A stretch of 64,000 nt of DNA from Thermasporomyces sp036564245 (GCA_036564245.1 DATCKU010000027.1:112418-176417), one strand, 5' to 3'; positions 16,466-25,603 are shown, counted from the stretch's first letter. Numbers and translations are program-made. The notes: a model not told the origin generated them from the letters alone.

Positions 16466-16662
16466 CGATCTGATCACGAAGATGCACGCACCCCTGGCCG
16501 TCTGTGGATAACGCCGGGGACCTCGAGACCACATCGCTGCCGCCAGCCCTTCAGCCAGGTGTACGCAGGCTGTCGACGTAGGGTTCGAATCACGACAACG
16601 CATGCTCGGCGGGCACGAGCGCCGGGCATGCACAGGACCGGACCGACGAGGGGGTGGACGGC

Positions 16663-17079
16663 ATGGACGAGACACCGGACAGGGTGGTCAAGACCGAGGC
16701 CGAGTGGCGGGCGCAGCTCACTCCCGAGGAGTACCACGTGCTCCGTGAGGGGGGAACCGAGCCGCCGGGTACCGGCGAGTACGTCCACACCACGACCACG
16801 GGTGTCTACCGCTGCCGGGCCTGCGGCGCCGAGCTCTTCCGCAGCGACACGAAGTTCGAGAGCCACTGCGGTTGGCCGTCGTTCTGGTCGCCGCTTGCTG
16901 AGGACCGGGTACGCCTGCTCGAGGACCGCTCACTCGGCATGGTGCGGACGGAAGTCCGCTGCGCACGCTGCGACTCGCACCTCGGACACGTCTTCGAGGG
17001 CGAGGGGTATCAGACGCCGACCGACCAGCGCTGGTGCATCAACTCGATCTCCCTGACGCTGGAGCCATCTGACACCTAG
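16663..17079 (+). CDS. msrB: Peptide-methionine (R)-S-oxide reductase
   Basis: Repairs R-methionine sulfoxide in oxidised proteins, using thioredoxin. 138 residues, a complete stand-alone MsrB. Two CxxC zinc knuckles are present (VYRCRACGAELF and VRCARCDSHLGHVFEG), the substrate region SHCGWPSFW, and the catalytic cysteine in QRWCINSISL (about residue 125). The ATG was chosen over a GTG nine bases upstream because an AGGGGG site is spaced correctly for the ATG. It is divergent from the type VII-like pair and convergent with the small coiled-coil gene next to hemQ. Confidence 0.93.
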   Translation: MDETPDRVVKTEAEWRAQLTPEEYHVLREGGTEPPGTGEYVHTTTTGVYRCRACGAELFRSDTKFESHCGWPSFWSPLAEDRVRLLEDRSLGMVRTEVRCARCDSHLGHVFEGEGYQTPTDQRWCINSISLTLEPSDT

Positions 17080-17135
17080 CGCTGGCGACGAAATCGTTGC
17101 CGGAACGAGATCGAACTGTTGCGGGAGCGTCGCCG

Positions 17136-17537
17136 TCAGCTCGCTGCCTCGGGCCGTTCGCTGGGCAAGACGACCTGGAGCTTTTCCGCCTTCTCCACCA
17201 ACTCTTTCTGCAACGGCTCGATCTCGCGCAGATCGTGAGGTAGCTCACCGCCGAACACGGGTCGGATCTCGAAGGCCAGGTCCACCAGCTGCTCCCTGGT
17301 GAAGGTGCCGGCACGCAGCTTGTACGACTCGCCCGAAAGACGCCGGTACTCCGCTATGCGTTCCCGCCACGCCGGATTGTCTCGACGCTGTTCGTTGGCC
17401 TTCATCACCTCGACCAGCTGGTCGAGAGTGCGCTCGAGATCCTGCAGCTGCTCCTTGCGGGCCTCGACGTCAAGCACGACGGGCGCGGCCGGTGCCAAGT
17501 CGTCGCCACCACCGAACAGTCTGCGTAGCCAGCCCAT
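17136..17537 (-). CDS. Conserved hypothetical helical protein downstream of hemQ
   Basis: 133 residues with a short basic hydrophobic start MGWLRRLFGGGDD and then charged helices (EARKEQLQDLERTLDQLVEV, and EPLQKELVEKAEKLQV) that suggest a coiled coil. No cofactor or catalytic motif is visible. It follows hemQ by 23 bases in the same direction, in the hemY-hemQ unit, so it may be co-expressed with the heme genes. The amphipathic N-terminus might contact the membrane. I do not recognise a named family. Confidence 0.7.
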   Translation of the reverse strand: MGWLRRLFGGGDDLAPAAPVVLDVEARKEQLQDLERTLDQLVEVMKANEQRRDNPAWRERIAEYRRLSGESYKLRAGTFTREQLVDLAFEIRPVFGGELPHDLREIEPLQKELVEKAEKLQVVLPSERPEAAS

Positions 17538-17560
17538 GTCCAGACCTTCCGATGTACGAA

Positions 17561-18334
17561 CTATGGAAGCGCGTCGACGATCTCCCGGATCGGCGCGCGA
17601 CGACCAGCGAAGAACGGCACCTCCAGCCGAGTGTGCAACCGGGCCCGCGCGCCCCGCAGGTGGCGCATCAGATCGGTGATGCGGTGCAGCTCGTCAGCCT
17701 CGAAGGCGAGCATCCACTCGTAGTCGCCCAAGGCGAAGGACGCAACGGTGTTCGACCGCACGTCGGGGTACTCGCGAGCCATCCGGCCGTGCTCGGCGAG
17801 CATCGCCCGGCGCTCCTCTGCAGGCAGGACATACCACTCGTACGACCGTACGAACGGGTAGACACTCACGTACCGCTTCGGGCTCTCCCCCGCCAGGAAT
17901 GCCGGTATGTGACTCTTGTTGAACTCGGCCGGACGGTGCAGCGCGAGCTGGGACCAGACCGGCTCGAAGTGGTGGCCGAGTGCGGTTCGCCGGAACCTGT
18001 TGTAGGCCTCCTGCAGATCATCGGCGGTCGGGGCATGCCACCAGATCATGACGTCGGCATCGGCACGCAGACCGGACACGTCGTAGGTGCCCCGGACCAC
18101 GACGTCCTTGTCGGCCAACTGCCGGAAGAGCTCGTCGACCTCACTCCACAGCTGACGACGATCGCCCGGGCCGAGGCGTTCCCGAAGCCGGAACACCGAC
18201 CACATGGTGTAGCGGATCACGTGGTTGAGCTCCCGCGGCTTCGGCTTCTCCGCGCCGGGGGACGCAGCCGGTGTCGAGCTCGTCGCCGACTGGTTTGCTC
18301 CGGAGGTCTCTTCGTGGGTTCCGTCGTGCGTCAT
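17561..18334 (-). CDS. hemQ: Coproheme decarboxylase HemQ (ChdC)
   Basis: Converts coproheme III to heme b with hydrogen peroxide, the last step of the coproporphyrin-dependent route of actinobacteria and firmicutes. 257 residues; a Ser/Thr/Pro/Ala-rich N-terminal extension of about 30 residues is followed by the chlorite-dismutase-like fold. Seen are NHVIRYTMWSVFR, DVMIWWHAPTADDLQ, the catalytic-Tyr region KRYVSVYPFVRSYEWYVLP, the proximal-histidine helix MLAEHGRMAREYPDV and FALGDYEWMLAFE. Its ATG overlaps the hemY stop by four bases, so it is coupled to hemY. The family assignment is firm. Confidence 0.94.
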   Translation of the reverse strand: MTHDGTHEETSGANQSATSSTPAASPGAEKPKPRELNHVIRYTMWSVFRLRERLGPGDRRQLWSEVDELFRQLADKDVVVRGTYDVSGLRADADVMIWWHAPTADDLQEAYNRFRRTALGHHFEPVWSQLALHRPAEFNKSHIPAFLAGESPKRYVSVYPFVRSYEWYVLPAEERRAMLAEHGRMAREYPDVRSNTVASFALGDYEWMLAFEADELHRITDLMRHLRGARARLHTRLEVPFFAGRRAPIREIVDALP

Positions 18335-19740
18335 GGTGCCATTGTCTCCGGACCGGAAACCGTCGCGAGGAGCTGGGTCACGGCAGCCTGAGCGCTCGCG
18401 ATACAGGCCGGAATGCCGACGCCGTCGTAGGCCGCACCAGCCACCGCCAGGCCTGGCTGTCTCGCGATCTCGGCGCGAATTGCGGCGACTCGAGCGGTAT
18501 GCCCGACCTCGTACTGCGGGAGTCCACCACCCCAGCGTTGGACGTACGCATCGACCAGCGGAGCGTCGAGCCCGATCAGGTCCCGCAGGTCGGCGAGGGA
18601 ACCGGAGACCAGCTCATCGTCGCTGCGTTGCAGGTCGGACACCTCCCCGAGCCGGCCGACCGAGCAGCGGACGATTGCCAGATCGGGCTGGTGCTCACCG
18701 AGCCACGCCCACTTGGAGGAGGAGTACGTCGCCGCCTTGATCAGCCTCTTCTCAGCCGGTGGTACCAGAAAGCCTGAGCCGGTCAGTCGATCCACGACCT
18801 GTGCCGCCGGAAAGGCCAGGGCGACCGTCGCCATGCTTGCGTACTCGATGCCGGCGAGCAGTCGAGCAGCGCCGGGAGCGACTCCCGCGAGCAACCGACT
18901 GGCTGGCGTCGCCGGACAGGCGATGACCACCGCGTCTGCACTGATCACTTCCGGGTCACGTGCCGACCCCACGACGAGCTGCCAGCCGGAACCGCTTCGC
19001 CGCAGCTCGCGCACGGTTGCGTTGGTACGGACCCGCGCGCTCGAGGCCTTCGCGACCGCCGGCACCAGCTGGCCAACCCCACCCTCCAGACCAGCGAACT
19101 GGGGGCCGCTTGATCCTGCCGCTGCCGACCGTACCTTCGCCGCGGCCCGGACCAGCGAGGGATCCTGTCGCAGGTGTGGAACGAGGACAGGCACGGTCGC
19201 CTGCAACGACAGCTGTTCGGACCGCCCGGCGTAGACGCCACCGAGCAGCGGTTCCACCAGTCGCTCGACCAGCTCGGTGCCGCATCGACGGGCGACATAC
19301 TCCCCGACGGCGACGTCCTCCTCCAAGGGCGGTCCAGGCAACTCCGGTTCGGCTTCGAGTAGCGCACAGGCTTCCGTCGACAGGACACCGCTCCCCCGGA
19401 GGGTGGACGGATCACCTGGGATTCCCATCACGGTGCCCGCAGGGATCGGACGCATCGCCCCGCGACTCCACAGGCTGGCTGAGGCCGTGGTGGCATAGCG
19501 AAGCCTGGCCTGCAGGCCCGCTGCCCGAACGAGGTCCAGACCTTCAGACCGGCGGGTGAGAATCGCCTCGGCACCGGTGTCGACAGGTAGTCCGGCGACC
19601 TCCACCGTCCTGAGCTTGCCGCCGATGTGCGGCGACGCCTCGAAGATCGTGATGTCGATCTCGGGTCCACACTGCTGCCGGAGGAACCACGCCGCTGCCA
19701 CGCCCGCGATCCCCCCACCCACGACAACCACGTCACGCAT
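18331..19740 (-). CDS. hemY: Coproporphyrinogen III oxidase, HemY/CgoX type
   Basis: FAD enzyme that oxidises coproporphyrinogen III (protoporphyrinogen in other bacteria) with oxygen. 469 residues. The FAD dinucleotide motif is at the N-terminus: RDVVVVGGGIAGVAAAWFLR, with the acidic end in ITIFEASPHIGGKLRT. The C-terminal FAD/substrate segment LAVAGAAYDGVGIPACIASA is conserved. It precedes hemQ with an ATGA overlap, and hemQ is the next enzyme in the coproporphyrin path, so CgoX activity is the better call. A GTG nine bases upstream is an alternative start. hemE is 1.2 kb away on the same strand, separated by a plus-strand lipoprotein gene. Confidence 0.93.
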   Translation of the reverse strand: MRDVVVVGGGIAGVAAAWFLRQQCGPEIDITIFEASPHIGGKLRTVEVAGLPVDTGAEAILTRRSEGLDLVRAAGLQARLRYATTASASLWSRGAMRPIPAGTVMGIPGDPSTLRGSGVLSTEACALLEAEPELPGPPLEEDVAVGEYVARRCGTELVERLVEPLLGGVYAGRSEQLSLQATVPVLVPHLRQDPSLVRAAAKVRSAAAGSSGPQFAGLEGGVGQLVPAVAKASSARVRTNATVRELRRSGSGWQLVVGSARDPEVISADAVVIACPATPASRLLAGVAPGAARLLAGIEYASMATVALAFPAAQVVDRLTGSGFLVPPAEKRLIKAATYSSSKWAWLGEHQPDLAIVRCSVGRLGEVSDLQRSDDELVSGSLADLRDLIGLDAPLVDAYVQRWGGGLPQYEVGHTARVAAIRAEIARQPGLAVAGAAYDGVGIPACIASAQAAVTQLLATVSGPETMAP

Positions 19741-19887
19741 GGACTCCACCCTTGCAGACCGGCCATGGTCGTGCGTCCGGTGGACTCCGTTGCCGGGCAA
19801 CCCCCTAGACACGTCCCGCGTCCAGTGCGGCATACGGGGGCGCGTGGTCACCCGAGATGCCCGGTCACCAACGCCATGGAGGGTCGC

Positions 19888-20850
19888 ATGTCCCGCCGCC
19901 CACATGCCCGGATCCCTACCGGTCCGGTGCTCGCCTTCGCCAGCCTCGCCACGCTCTTCGCCCTCACGGCATGTTCGGACAACTCGGGCGTGTCGGCCGG
20001 TGGCGCAGGGATCGACACCGCTGTCCAGCAGCGCGCGCCAGCCCTTTCGGACGCCGGTGCCGCCGAGCGCCGCGCCGCGGCGCACAAGGCCGAACCGCCA
20101 GCGCGCAGGAGCCGTGCGAACCTGCGGCTTCGCTCCATCATTCGTACCGCCGAGCTCGTCGTTCGCACGCGCGACGTCACACGTGCCGCCAGGCGCGCGA
20201 CTCAGCTCGTCGCCGGGACCGATGGCTACGTCGCCAGCCAGCAGACCTCTGGGCAGCGCGATGGGTCGCCGGCCAGCGTCCATCTCGTGCTCCGTGTCCC
20301 CGTCGACGACTTCGAGCGGATCGCCGACCAGCTCACGACCTACGGGAAGGTCCAATCCGACGAGCGGAACGCCACGGACGTCACCGAAGAAGTCGTCGAC
20401 GTCGAGAGCCGAATCGCGACACAGAAGCGGAGCATCGCCCGGCTCCGCACGTTGCTCGGCAAGGCCAAGACCGTTGGCGAGGTGGTCCAGGTCGAATCCG
20501 AGCTCGCTGCTCGGGAGGCGGATCTGGAGTCGTTGCAGAGCCGGTACGCCGTCCTCACCTCCCAGACCACGCTCTCCACGATCGACGTCACCTTCGTCGC
20601 CCAACCCGCGGATGACCACGACGACAGCGGGTTCTTCGCTGGACTGCGGAGTGGCTGGCGCGCGTTCGTCGCCTTCATTCAGTTCCTGTTGACCGCGGTG
20701 GGCGCCGCGATCCCGTTCGCGGTGACACTCGCCGTCCTGGGTGTGCCGGTGTGGCTCGCTGTCCGTACGAGACGGCGCAAGGCCCACTCTCGGGAGGCGC
20801 CAGCGCGGCCTGAACCCACCGCCGAGCCACCGCCGGCTCCGACGAGCTGA
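19888..20850 (+). CDS. DUF4349 lipoprotein
   Basis: 320 residues. It starts with a basic segment and a signal peptide whose lipobox is LFALTACSD, so the mature protein should be lipid-anchored outside the membrane at Cys near residue 30. The DUF4349 domain follows: RTAELVVRTRDVTRAARRA, a coiled coil around ESRIATQKRSIARLRTLLG, and the linker VQVESELAAREADLESLQSR. A C-terminal transmembrane helix (about 255-280) and a basic tail end it. Function is unknown. A GGAGGG site favours the second of two close ATGs (the other is 12 bases upstream). The gene is inserted between hemY and hemE on the opposite strand. Confidence 0.85.
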   Translation: MSRRPHARIPTGPVLAFASLATLFALTACSDNSGVSAGGAGIDTAVQQRAPALSDAGAAERRAAAHKAEPPARRSRANLRLRSIIRTAELVVRTRDVTRAARRATQLVAGTDGYVASQQTSGQRDGSPASVHLVLRVPVDDFERIADQLTTYGKVQSDERNATDVTEEVVDVESRIATQKRSIARLRTLLGKAKTVGEVVQVESELAAREADLESLQSRYAVLTSQTTLSTIDVTFVAQPADDHDDSGFFAGLRSGWRAFVAFIQFLLTAVGAAIPFAVTLAVLGVPVWLAVRTRRRKAHSREAPARPEPTAEPPPAPTS

Positions 20851-20932
20851 CGCGAGGTCGACGCCCGGAACGTTCCTCGAGTGGACGCAGCAGCAGGTCG
20901 GAAACGACCTCGCCACTCAACCTCGGCCGGCC

Positions 20933-21967
20933 CTAGCGAGGCAGGTCACGCCGTGACTCGGTGTGGACGAACTCCACGAGTCGTTCCAACACGGTCGGAT
21001 CGGTTTGTGGCAAGACACCGTGGCCGAGATTGAAGATGTGCCCGGGCGCCTCACGGCCAGCAGCGAGAATGTCCCGCACCTTGTCCCTGAGAACGTGCCA
21101 CGGCCCGAGGACCACCGCCGGGTCAAGGTTGCCTTGCACCACGCGATTGCCGACCCGCTCGATCGCTGACCGCAACGGCACCCGCCAATCCACGCCAACG
21201 ACGTCCGCGCCCGCGTCGGCCATCTGGGCGAGGATCTCACCCGTGCCGACGCCGAAATGGATCCGCGGCACGCCGAGTCGGCCGACGTCGGCGAGCACCC
21301 GCTCGGTGTGGGGACGGACGAACGTTTCGTAGTCGTCAGGAGACAAGGCGCCGGCCCACGAGTCGAACAGCTGGACCGCGCGTGCGCCGGCTTCGACCTG
21401 GATGCGCAGAAATGCGGCCGCGATGTCGGCCAGCCGTTCCAGCAGACCATGCCAGACCGCGGGCGATTCGTACATGAGCGCTTTGGTCACGGCATGATCA
21501 CGACTCGGCTTACCTTCGACGAGGTAGGACGCCATCGTGAAGGGCGCGCCGGCGAAGCCGATCAGCGGCGTCGATCCGAGCTTGCCGACGAGCTCGCGGA
21601 CCGCCGCGGTCACGTACGGCACGTCGTCCGGCTCCAGCGGGCGCAGCTGTCTGAGGTCGTCGGCGGACCGGACCGGCGAGGCGATGACCGGGCCTACCCC
21701 CGACACGATGTCGAGGTCGACGCCGACCGCCTTGAGCGGCACCATGATGTCCGAGTACAAGATCGCGGCGTCCACACCGTAGCGATGGACCGGCTGCAGC
21801 GTGATCTCGGTGACCAGCTCGGGTCTCGTGCACGACTCGAGCATGGGAATGCCTTTGCGCAGCGCGCGGTACTCCGGCAGGGAGCGGCCAGCTTGTCGCA
21901 TGAACCACACCGGAGTGTGCGGAACCGGTTGACCTCGGCAGGCCCTCAGGAAGACCGAATCACCCAC
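20933..21967 (-). CDS. hemE: Uroporphyrinogen decarboxylase
   Basis: Decarboxylates the four acetates of uroporphyrinogen III to give coproporphyrinogen III, the substrate of the nearby hemY product. 344 residues, the usual length. Diagnostic segments are PVWFMRQAGRSLPEYR at the N-terminus, AAILYSDIMVPLKAVGVD with the catalytic Asp, GFAGAPFTMASYLVEG, FDSWAGALSPDDYETFVRPH and FNLGHGVLPQTDPTVLERLV. The GTG start gives the typical N-terminus. It is divergent from the DUF3000-RNase D pair, an arrangement common in actinobacteria. Confidence 0.95.
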   Translation of the reverse strand: MGDSVFLRACRGQPVPHTPVWFMRQAGRSLPEYRALRKGIPMLESCTRPELVTEITLQPVHRYGVDAAILYSDIMVPLKAVGVDLDIVSGVGPVIASPVRSADDLRQLRPLEPDDVPYVTAAVRELVGKLGSTPLIGFAGAPFTMASYLVEGKPSRDHAVTKALMYESPAVWHGLLERLADIAAAFLRIQVEAGARAVQLFDSWAGALSPDDYETFVRPHTERVLADVGRLGVPRIHFGVGTGEILAQMADAGADVVGVDWRVPLRSAIERVGNRVVQGNLDPAVVLGPWHVLRDKVRDILAAGREAPGHIFNLGHGVLPQTDPTVLERLVEFVHTESRRDLPR

Positions 21968-22178
21968 AAGGCCGCCAGCCTAGACTGTGGCGTACGCGAC
22001 GATCCCCGAAGTCGACGCAGTGTGCCCCACTTTCGATGCCGTGAAACCCCAAGTCGTCGAGACCGCCGGCCAGAATCAGCGGAAATGTCCCGATCTGCGG
22101 AAAAGCGGCCGGCTGGGACGGCCTCGTCGGCGCGTCGTGTGCCGACTCCAGGGGGTATCCAGACGTATCCTCTCGGGC

Positions 22179-22763
22179 GTGGCCGCGTGCACGGATATCA
22201 ATGACCCGCCCGAGATCTTCCGGCGGGCCGCAAACGAACTCCGCAGCGCGGAGCTTCGGCCTGAAGTGGTACGCGAAGAGATCCCGGCGCCGCAGCGGGT
22301 AGCGCCGTACTCCACCGCCGTCAGCGCAGACGTCATAGTCGACGAGCGTGAGCTGGCCACCGGCCGACTCGTGCTGCTCCATGATCCGGCAGGCCACGAG
22401 GCCTGGCAGGGTACGTTCCGATTCGTGACGTATGTGCGAGCTGAGATCGATGCGGACATGGCCAGCGACCCGCTACTCGGCGCCGTCGGGTGGTCATGGC
22501 TCATCGAGGCGCTGGAGGCGGAGAAGGCGCTGATGAAAGCACCCAGTGGGACGGTGACCCGGGTCGTCTCTGAGAGTTTTGGAGGCATGAGCGACGAGCC
22601 GGCGCGGGCCGAGATCGAGATTCGTGCCTCGTGGACCCCTGCTGACCAGGCTTTTCGCGCACACGTGCAGGCATGGGGCCAGCTGCTTTGTACGGCGGCC
22701 GGCCTTCCCCCTCTGCCGGCTGGTGTGACGGCCATCCCGAACCGGCGGGTGACTCGCCCGTGA
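22179..22763 (+). CDS. DUF3000 family protein
   Basis: 194 residues, soluble, a conserved actinobacterial family of unknown role usually found between hemE and the RNase D gene, as here. Typical segments are PPEIFRRAANELRSAELRPE, PYSTAVSADVIVDE and GRLVLLHDPAGHEAWQGTFR. I chose the GTG close to the conserved part; an ATG 64 codons upstream would add an atypical Arg-rich extension. The stop overlaps the GTG of the next gene (GTGA), so the pair is translationally coupled. No catalytic motif is visible. Confidence 0.88.
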   Translation: MAACTDINDPPEIFRRAANELRSAELRPEVVREEIPAPQRVAPYSTAVSADVIVDERELATGRLVLLHDPAGHEAWQGTFRFVTYVRAEIDADMASDPLLGAVGWSWLIEALEAEKALMKAPSGTVTRVVSESFGGMSDEPARAEIEIRASWTPADQAFRAHVQAWGQLLCTAAGLPPLPAGVTAIPNRRVTRP

Positions 22764-24013
22764 CGGATCGTGCGACTCTCGCTCACCCGCCCGCGGATGG
22801 GCCGTCGCCCATCTTGCTGCTCCAGCCGCGGGAAGGCCTGCCACCCGTCGTCGACTCGCCGGAGGCTCTCGCCAGGACGATCGAGGCTTTCGCCAGAAGC
22901 TCGGGTCCGGTGGCAATCGACGCCGAGCGCGCCTCGGGCTATCGCTACTCGCACCGGGCCTACCTCGTCCAGCTGCGCCGCGCCGGCGCGGGTACGGCGT
23001 TGATCGATCCGGTCCGCTGCCCTGACCTGAGCGAGCTCAACGCGGCCCTTGCCGACGCCGAATGGGTGCTGCACGCCGCACCGCAGGACCTGCCATGCCT
23101 GGCCGAGCTCGGCCTGCAACCACGCAAACTGTTCGACACCGAGCTGGCTGGACGCCTCCTCTCCTACCCCCGGGTCGGTCTGGGTTCGCTGATCGAGGAG
23201 CTCCTTGGCTACCAGCTGGAGAAGGGACACTCGGCCGTCGACTGGTCGACCCGGCCGCTGCCCGAACCTTGGCTGAACTACGCAGCGCTCGACGTGGAGC
23301 TGCTGATCGAGCTGCGCGACGCCTTGGCAGAGCAGCTCGAGCGGGCTGGCAAGCTGTCGTGGGCAGAGCAGGAGTTCGAGGCGTTGCGCACGCAGCCGCC
23401 ACGCGACTCCCGCCGCGACCCGTGGCGACGAACGTCCGGCATGCACCGGATCCGCAAGCGTCGCGAGCTTGCCTATGTCCGGGAGCTCTGGCTCGCCCGC
23501 GACCGCGTCGCCGAGAGCCGCGACATCTCACCCGGGCGGGTTCTGAGCGATCAAGCGATCATCAGCGCCGCGTTGGCGGCTCCCACGAGCCGGCGGGAGC
23601 TCGCCTCCCTCCCTGCCTACGACGGCAAGACCACACGACGGGATCTCGACATCTGGTGGCAAGCCATCGAGCGAGCGCGGAGCGTGCCGGACGACGAGCT
23701 GCCCGAGCTCACGTTGCCGTACGACGGTCCACCACCGGCTCGAGCATGGGCAGATCGCGATCCGGACGCTGCAGCCCGACTGACCGCGTGTCGCGCGTGT
23801 CTGCAGGAGCTGGCCGAAGCTCACCGCCTGCCGGTGGAGAACCTGTTGACACCCGACGTCGTGCGAAGACTGGCCTGGGACCCGCCGGCAGAACCAACCC
23901 CGGAGCTCGTGGCCGAGGCGCTTCGGGCCCGTGGAGCACGCGCCTGGCAGATCGAGCTCACGGCAGAACGCCTCGCGGCCGCACTCGCCGACCATCACCC
24001 GGGCCCGATCTGA
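22760..24013 (+). CDS. rnd: Ribonuclease D-like 3'-5' exonuclease with HRDC domain
   Basis: 417 residues. The DEDD exonuclease core has motif I VAIDAERASGYRYSHRAYLV, motif II in EWVLHAAPQDLPCLAELGL and motif III WLNYAALDVELLIELRDAL with the Tyr of the DEDDy type. The C-terminal half carries HRDC-like helical domains (residues about 215-290 and a degenerate repeat). The normal DxE of motif I is DAE here, as is usual for actinobacterial members. Likely trims stable RNA 3' ends. It overlaps DUF3000 by four bases. A ribosome site is not needed because of coupling. Confidence 0.9.
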   Translation: MTDRATLAHPPADGPSPILLLQPREGLPPVVDSPEALARTIEAFARSSGPVAIDAERASGYRYSHRAYLVQLRRAGAGTALIDPVRCPDLSELNAALADAEWVLHAAPQDLPCLAELGLQPRKLFDTELAGRLLSYPRVGLGSLIEELLGYQLEKGHSAVDWSTRPLPEPWLNYAALDVELLIELRDALAEQLERAGKLSWAEQEFEALRTQPPRDSRRDPWRRTSGMHRIRKRRELAYVRELWLARDRVAESRDISPGRVLSDQAIISAALAAPTSRRELASLPAYDGKTTRRDLDIWWQAIERARSVPDDELPELTLPYDGPPPARAWADRDPDAAARLTACRACLQELAEAHRLPVENLLTPDVVRRLAWDPPAEPTPELVAEALRARGARAWQIELTAERLAAALADHHPGPI

Positions 24014-24070
24014 CCGACCGGGACGCAGCCCGAACGCTGTGACCGCTGTCGGCCCCGGCGATACCTCGCG

Positions 24071-24496
24071 CTAGATGGTTCCCAGGTCGGAGGACAGCCA
24101 GTGCTCCGGACGCATGTGGACGACCACCTGCTCGCCGTGCTCGGCCAATGCCATCTCCATGTATCCGTCCACCTTCTCTGGCGGCAGGTAGCGGGTGCTG
24201 ACCTTGCGGAGATGGTCGACAGTACCTGGAACGATCGAGGTCACCGGCCCCTCGACGGCGACATAGCGAATCGTCGGCGAGACCCGCTCGACCATGATGG
24301 TGAACCTGCCTGCGCGTCGGATGAGCTCGATCTTTCGTGAGGTGGCACCGGTAAGCACCCACAGCTCGCCGCCAGGCGTGTAGTCGTACCACACCGGCAC
24401 TGTCAGCGGGCCACGACCTGGACCGGCCGCGACCGACAGCGCGGCGACGTGTGGCTCGGCGAGAAACGCTTCCCGTTCAGCGGTGGTCAACGGCAT
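24071..24496 (-). CDS. Pyridoxamine 5'-phosphate oxidase-fold (F420/FMN-type) protein
   Basis: 141 residues with the split beta-barrel pattern of the PPOX superfamily: LSVAAGPGRGPLTVPVWYDY at the start, GELWVLTGATSRKIELIRR with the basic phosphate-contact residues, FTIMVERVSPTIRYVAVEGP, and a C-terminal VVVHMRPEHWLSSDLGT. Short members of this type in actinobacteria bind FMN or F420; which one cannot be settled here. It is a single gene between the RNase D gene and an AlkD-like gene. Substrate unknown. Confidence 0.83.
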   Translation of the reverse strand: MPLTTAEREAFLAEPHVAALSVAAGPGRGPLTVPVWYDYTPGGELWVLTGATSRKIELIRRAGRFTIMVERVSPTIRYVAVEGPVTSIVPGTVDHLRKVSTRYLPPEKVDGYMEMALAEHGEQVVVHMRPEHWLSSDLGTI

Positions 24497-24625
24497 GTCG
24501 GCTCCTCGTTGTCGATGCCTTCGGCGGGAAGCCTATGGACGACCTCCGACATGCGGCCTGGAGGGCATGGACGCCGAGCTGGTCGTCCCCTGAGGGTTCC
24601 TGGAAGGCTCGACTAGGCTTCGCGC

Positions 24626-25339
24626 GTGGCGACAGTCCAGGCGTACCAACCACTGATCGACGCCGTTCGCAAGCGCCTGGCCGAGGCCGGTGACCCCGCG
24701 AAGGCCGGCCCGATGCAGGCGTACATGAAGTCCACGATGCCCTTTCGGGGAGTCCAGTCTCCTGGCGTCAAGCAGATCTGCCGCGAGCTCTTCGAGGCCC
24801 ACCCGATCGCCGATCGCCCGACCTGGGAGGCGACCGTTCGTGAGCTCTGGGATGAGGCGAGCTATCGCGAGGAACGCTATGTCGCCATCGGACTGACCGG
24901 CCATCGCAGCTACCGCCGCTGGCAGGATCCTGCGACTCTCGCCCTCTACGACCACCTCACCGTGACCGGAGCGTGGTGGGACTTCGTCGACGAGATCGCG
25001 AACCGCCGGGTCGGCCCGATCCTGCGGGCACATCACGATGTGGTCGCGAACGTGCTTCGGCGGTGGGCGGTCGACGACAACCTGTGGCGCCGACGTGTGG
25101 CGATCCTCGCGCAGCTCGGCTCGAAGGCCCAGACCGACACCACCTTGCTCGCCGACTGCATCAGGCCGAGCCTGGGCAGGCCAGAGTTCTTCCTCCGGAA
25201 GGGCATCGGCTGGGCGCTTCGGGAGTACGCCAAAACGGATCCGGCCTGGGTTCGCCGATACGTCGAGGCCCACGCGAGCGAGCTCTCACCGCTCTCCCGC
25301 CGCGAAGCTCTCAAGCACATCGACGACATGCCAGGCTGA
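24626..25339 (+). CDS. DNA alkylation repair protein (AlkD-like HEAT repeats)
   Basis: 237 residues, all-helical. The family pattern is seen in MKSTMPFRGVQSPGVKQICR, WDEASYREERYVAIGL, TGAWWDFVDEIANRRVG with the conserved Trp-Asp pair, DDNLWRRRVAILAQL and RPEFFLRKGIGWALREYAK. AlkD glycosylases use such Trp and Asp residues to remove bulky alkylpurines without base flipping. The helical HEAT-like solenoid would wrap DNA in the cytoplasm. It stands alone, on the plus strand ahead of fadA, with a 264-base gap that holds the fadA promoter. Confidence 0.88.
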   Translation: MATVQAYQPLIDAVRKRLAEAGDPAKAGPMQAYMKSTMPFRGVQSPGVKQICRELFEAHPIADRPTWEATVRELWDEASYREERYVAIGLTGHRSYRRWQDPATLALYDHLTVTGAWWDFVDEIANRRVGPILRAHHDVVANVLRRWAVDDNLWRRRVAILAQLGSKAQTDTTLLADCIRPSLGRPEFFLRKGIGWALREYAKTDPAWVRRYVEAHASELSPLSRREALKHIDDMPG

Positions 25340-25503
25340 CGTACGGCCCAATCCTGCGGCGTGGTCGAGCTTTTGGCAGCCGCGGACGGGTGTGCAGGAC
25401 CGCCCTACGGAGGCCCCGAGCCGTGACGTGCGGCCGACGACATGGCTGTGGCCTGGTTGTGTGACGTTCCCCGCAAAACACACTTTTGCCGAACGGTCGC
25501 GCC

Positions 25504-25522
25504 GCTAGTTACTAGCGAGTAG
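25504..25522. promoter_or_regulatory. Candidate operator of the fadA-fadB operon
   Basis: GCTAGTTACTAGCGAGTAG contains two overlapping symmetries: GCTAGT-T-ACTAGC and TTACT-AGCG-AGTAG. It lies about 80-100 bases before the fadA start. TTACT-N4-AGTAA-like palindromes are plausible TetR/FadR-type sites for fatty-acid genes in actinobacteria; the regulator is not identified here. Confidence 0.4.
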
Positions 25523-25603
25523 CATCGGGGTAGAAGCGGTGAGACACGCAGTCCTGCCAGGCGCTGCACGGCACTGCCTGGCGCGTTTCGAGGAGGCCCT
25601 ACC

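Noticed and set aside
16582..16591. GGTTCGAATC, the T-arm sequence of a tRNA
   Set aside because: The flanks (TAGGG and CACGA around the loop) do not pair as a T-stem, and no acceptor, D or anticodon arms can be drawn around it.
21987..22178. 64-codon N-terminal extension of DUF3000 from an ATG
   Set aside because: The extension is Arg-rich, unlike the family, and overlaps the region where the divergent hemE promoter should be; the GTG at 22179 gives the family start.
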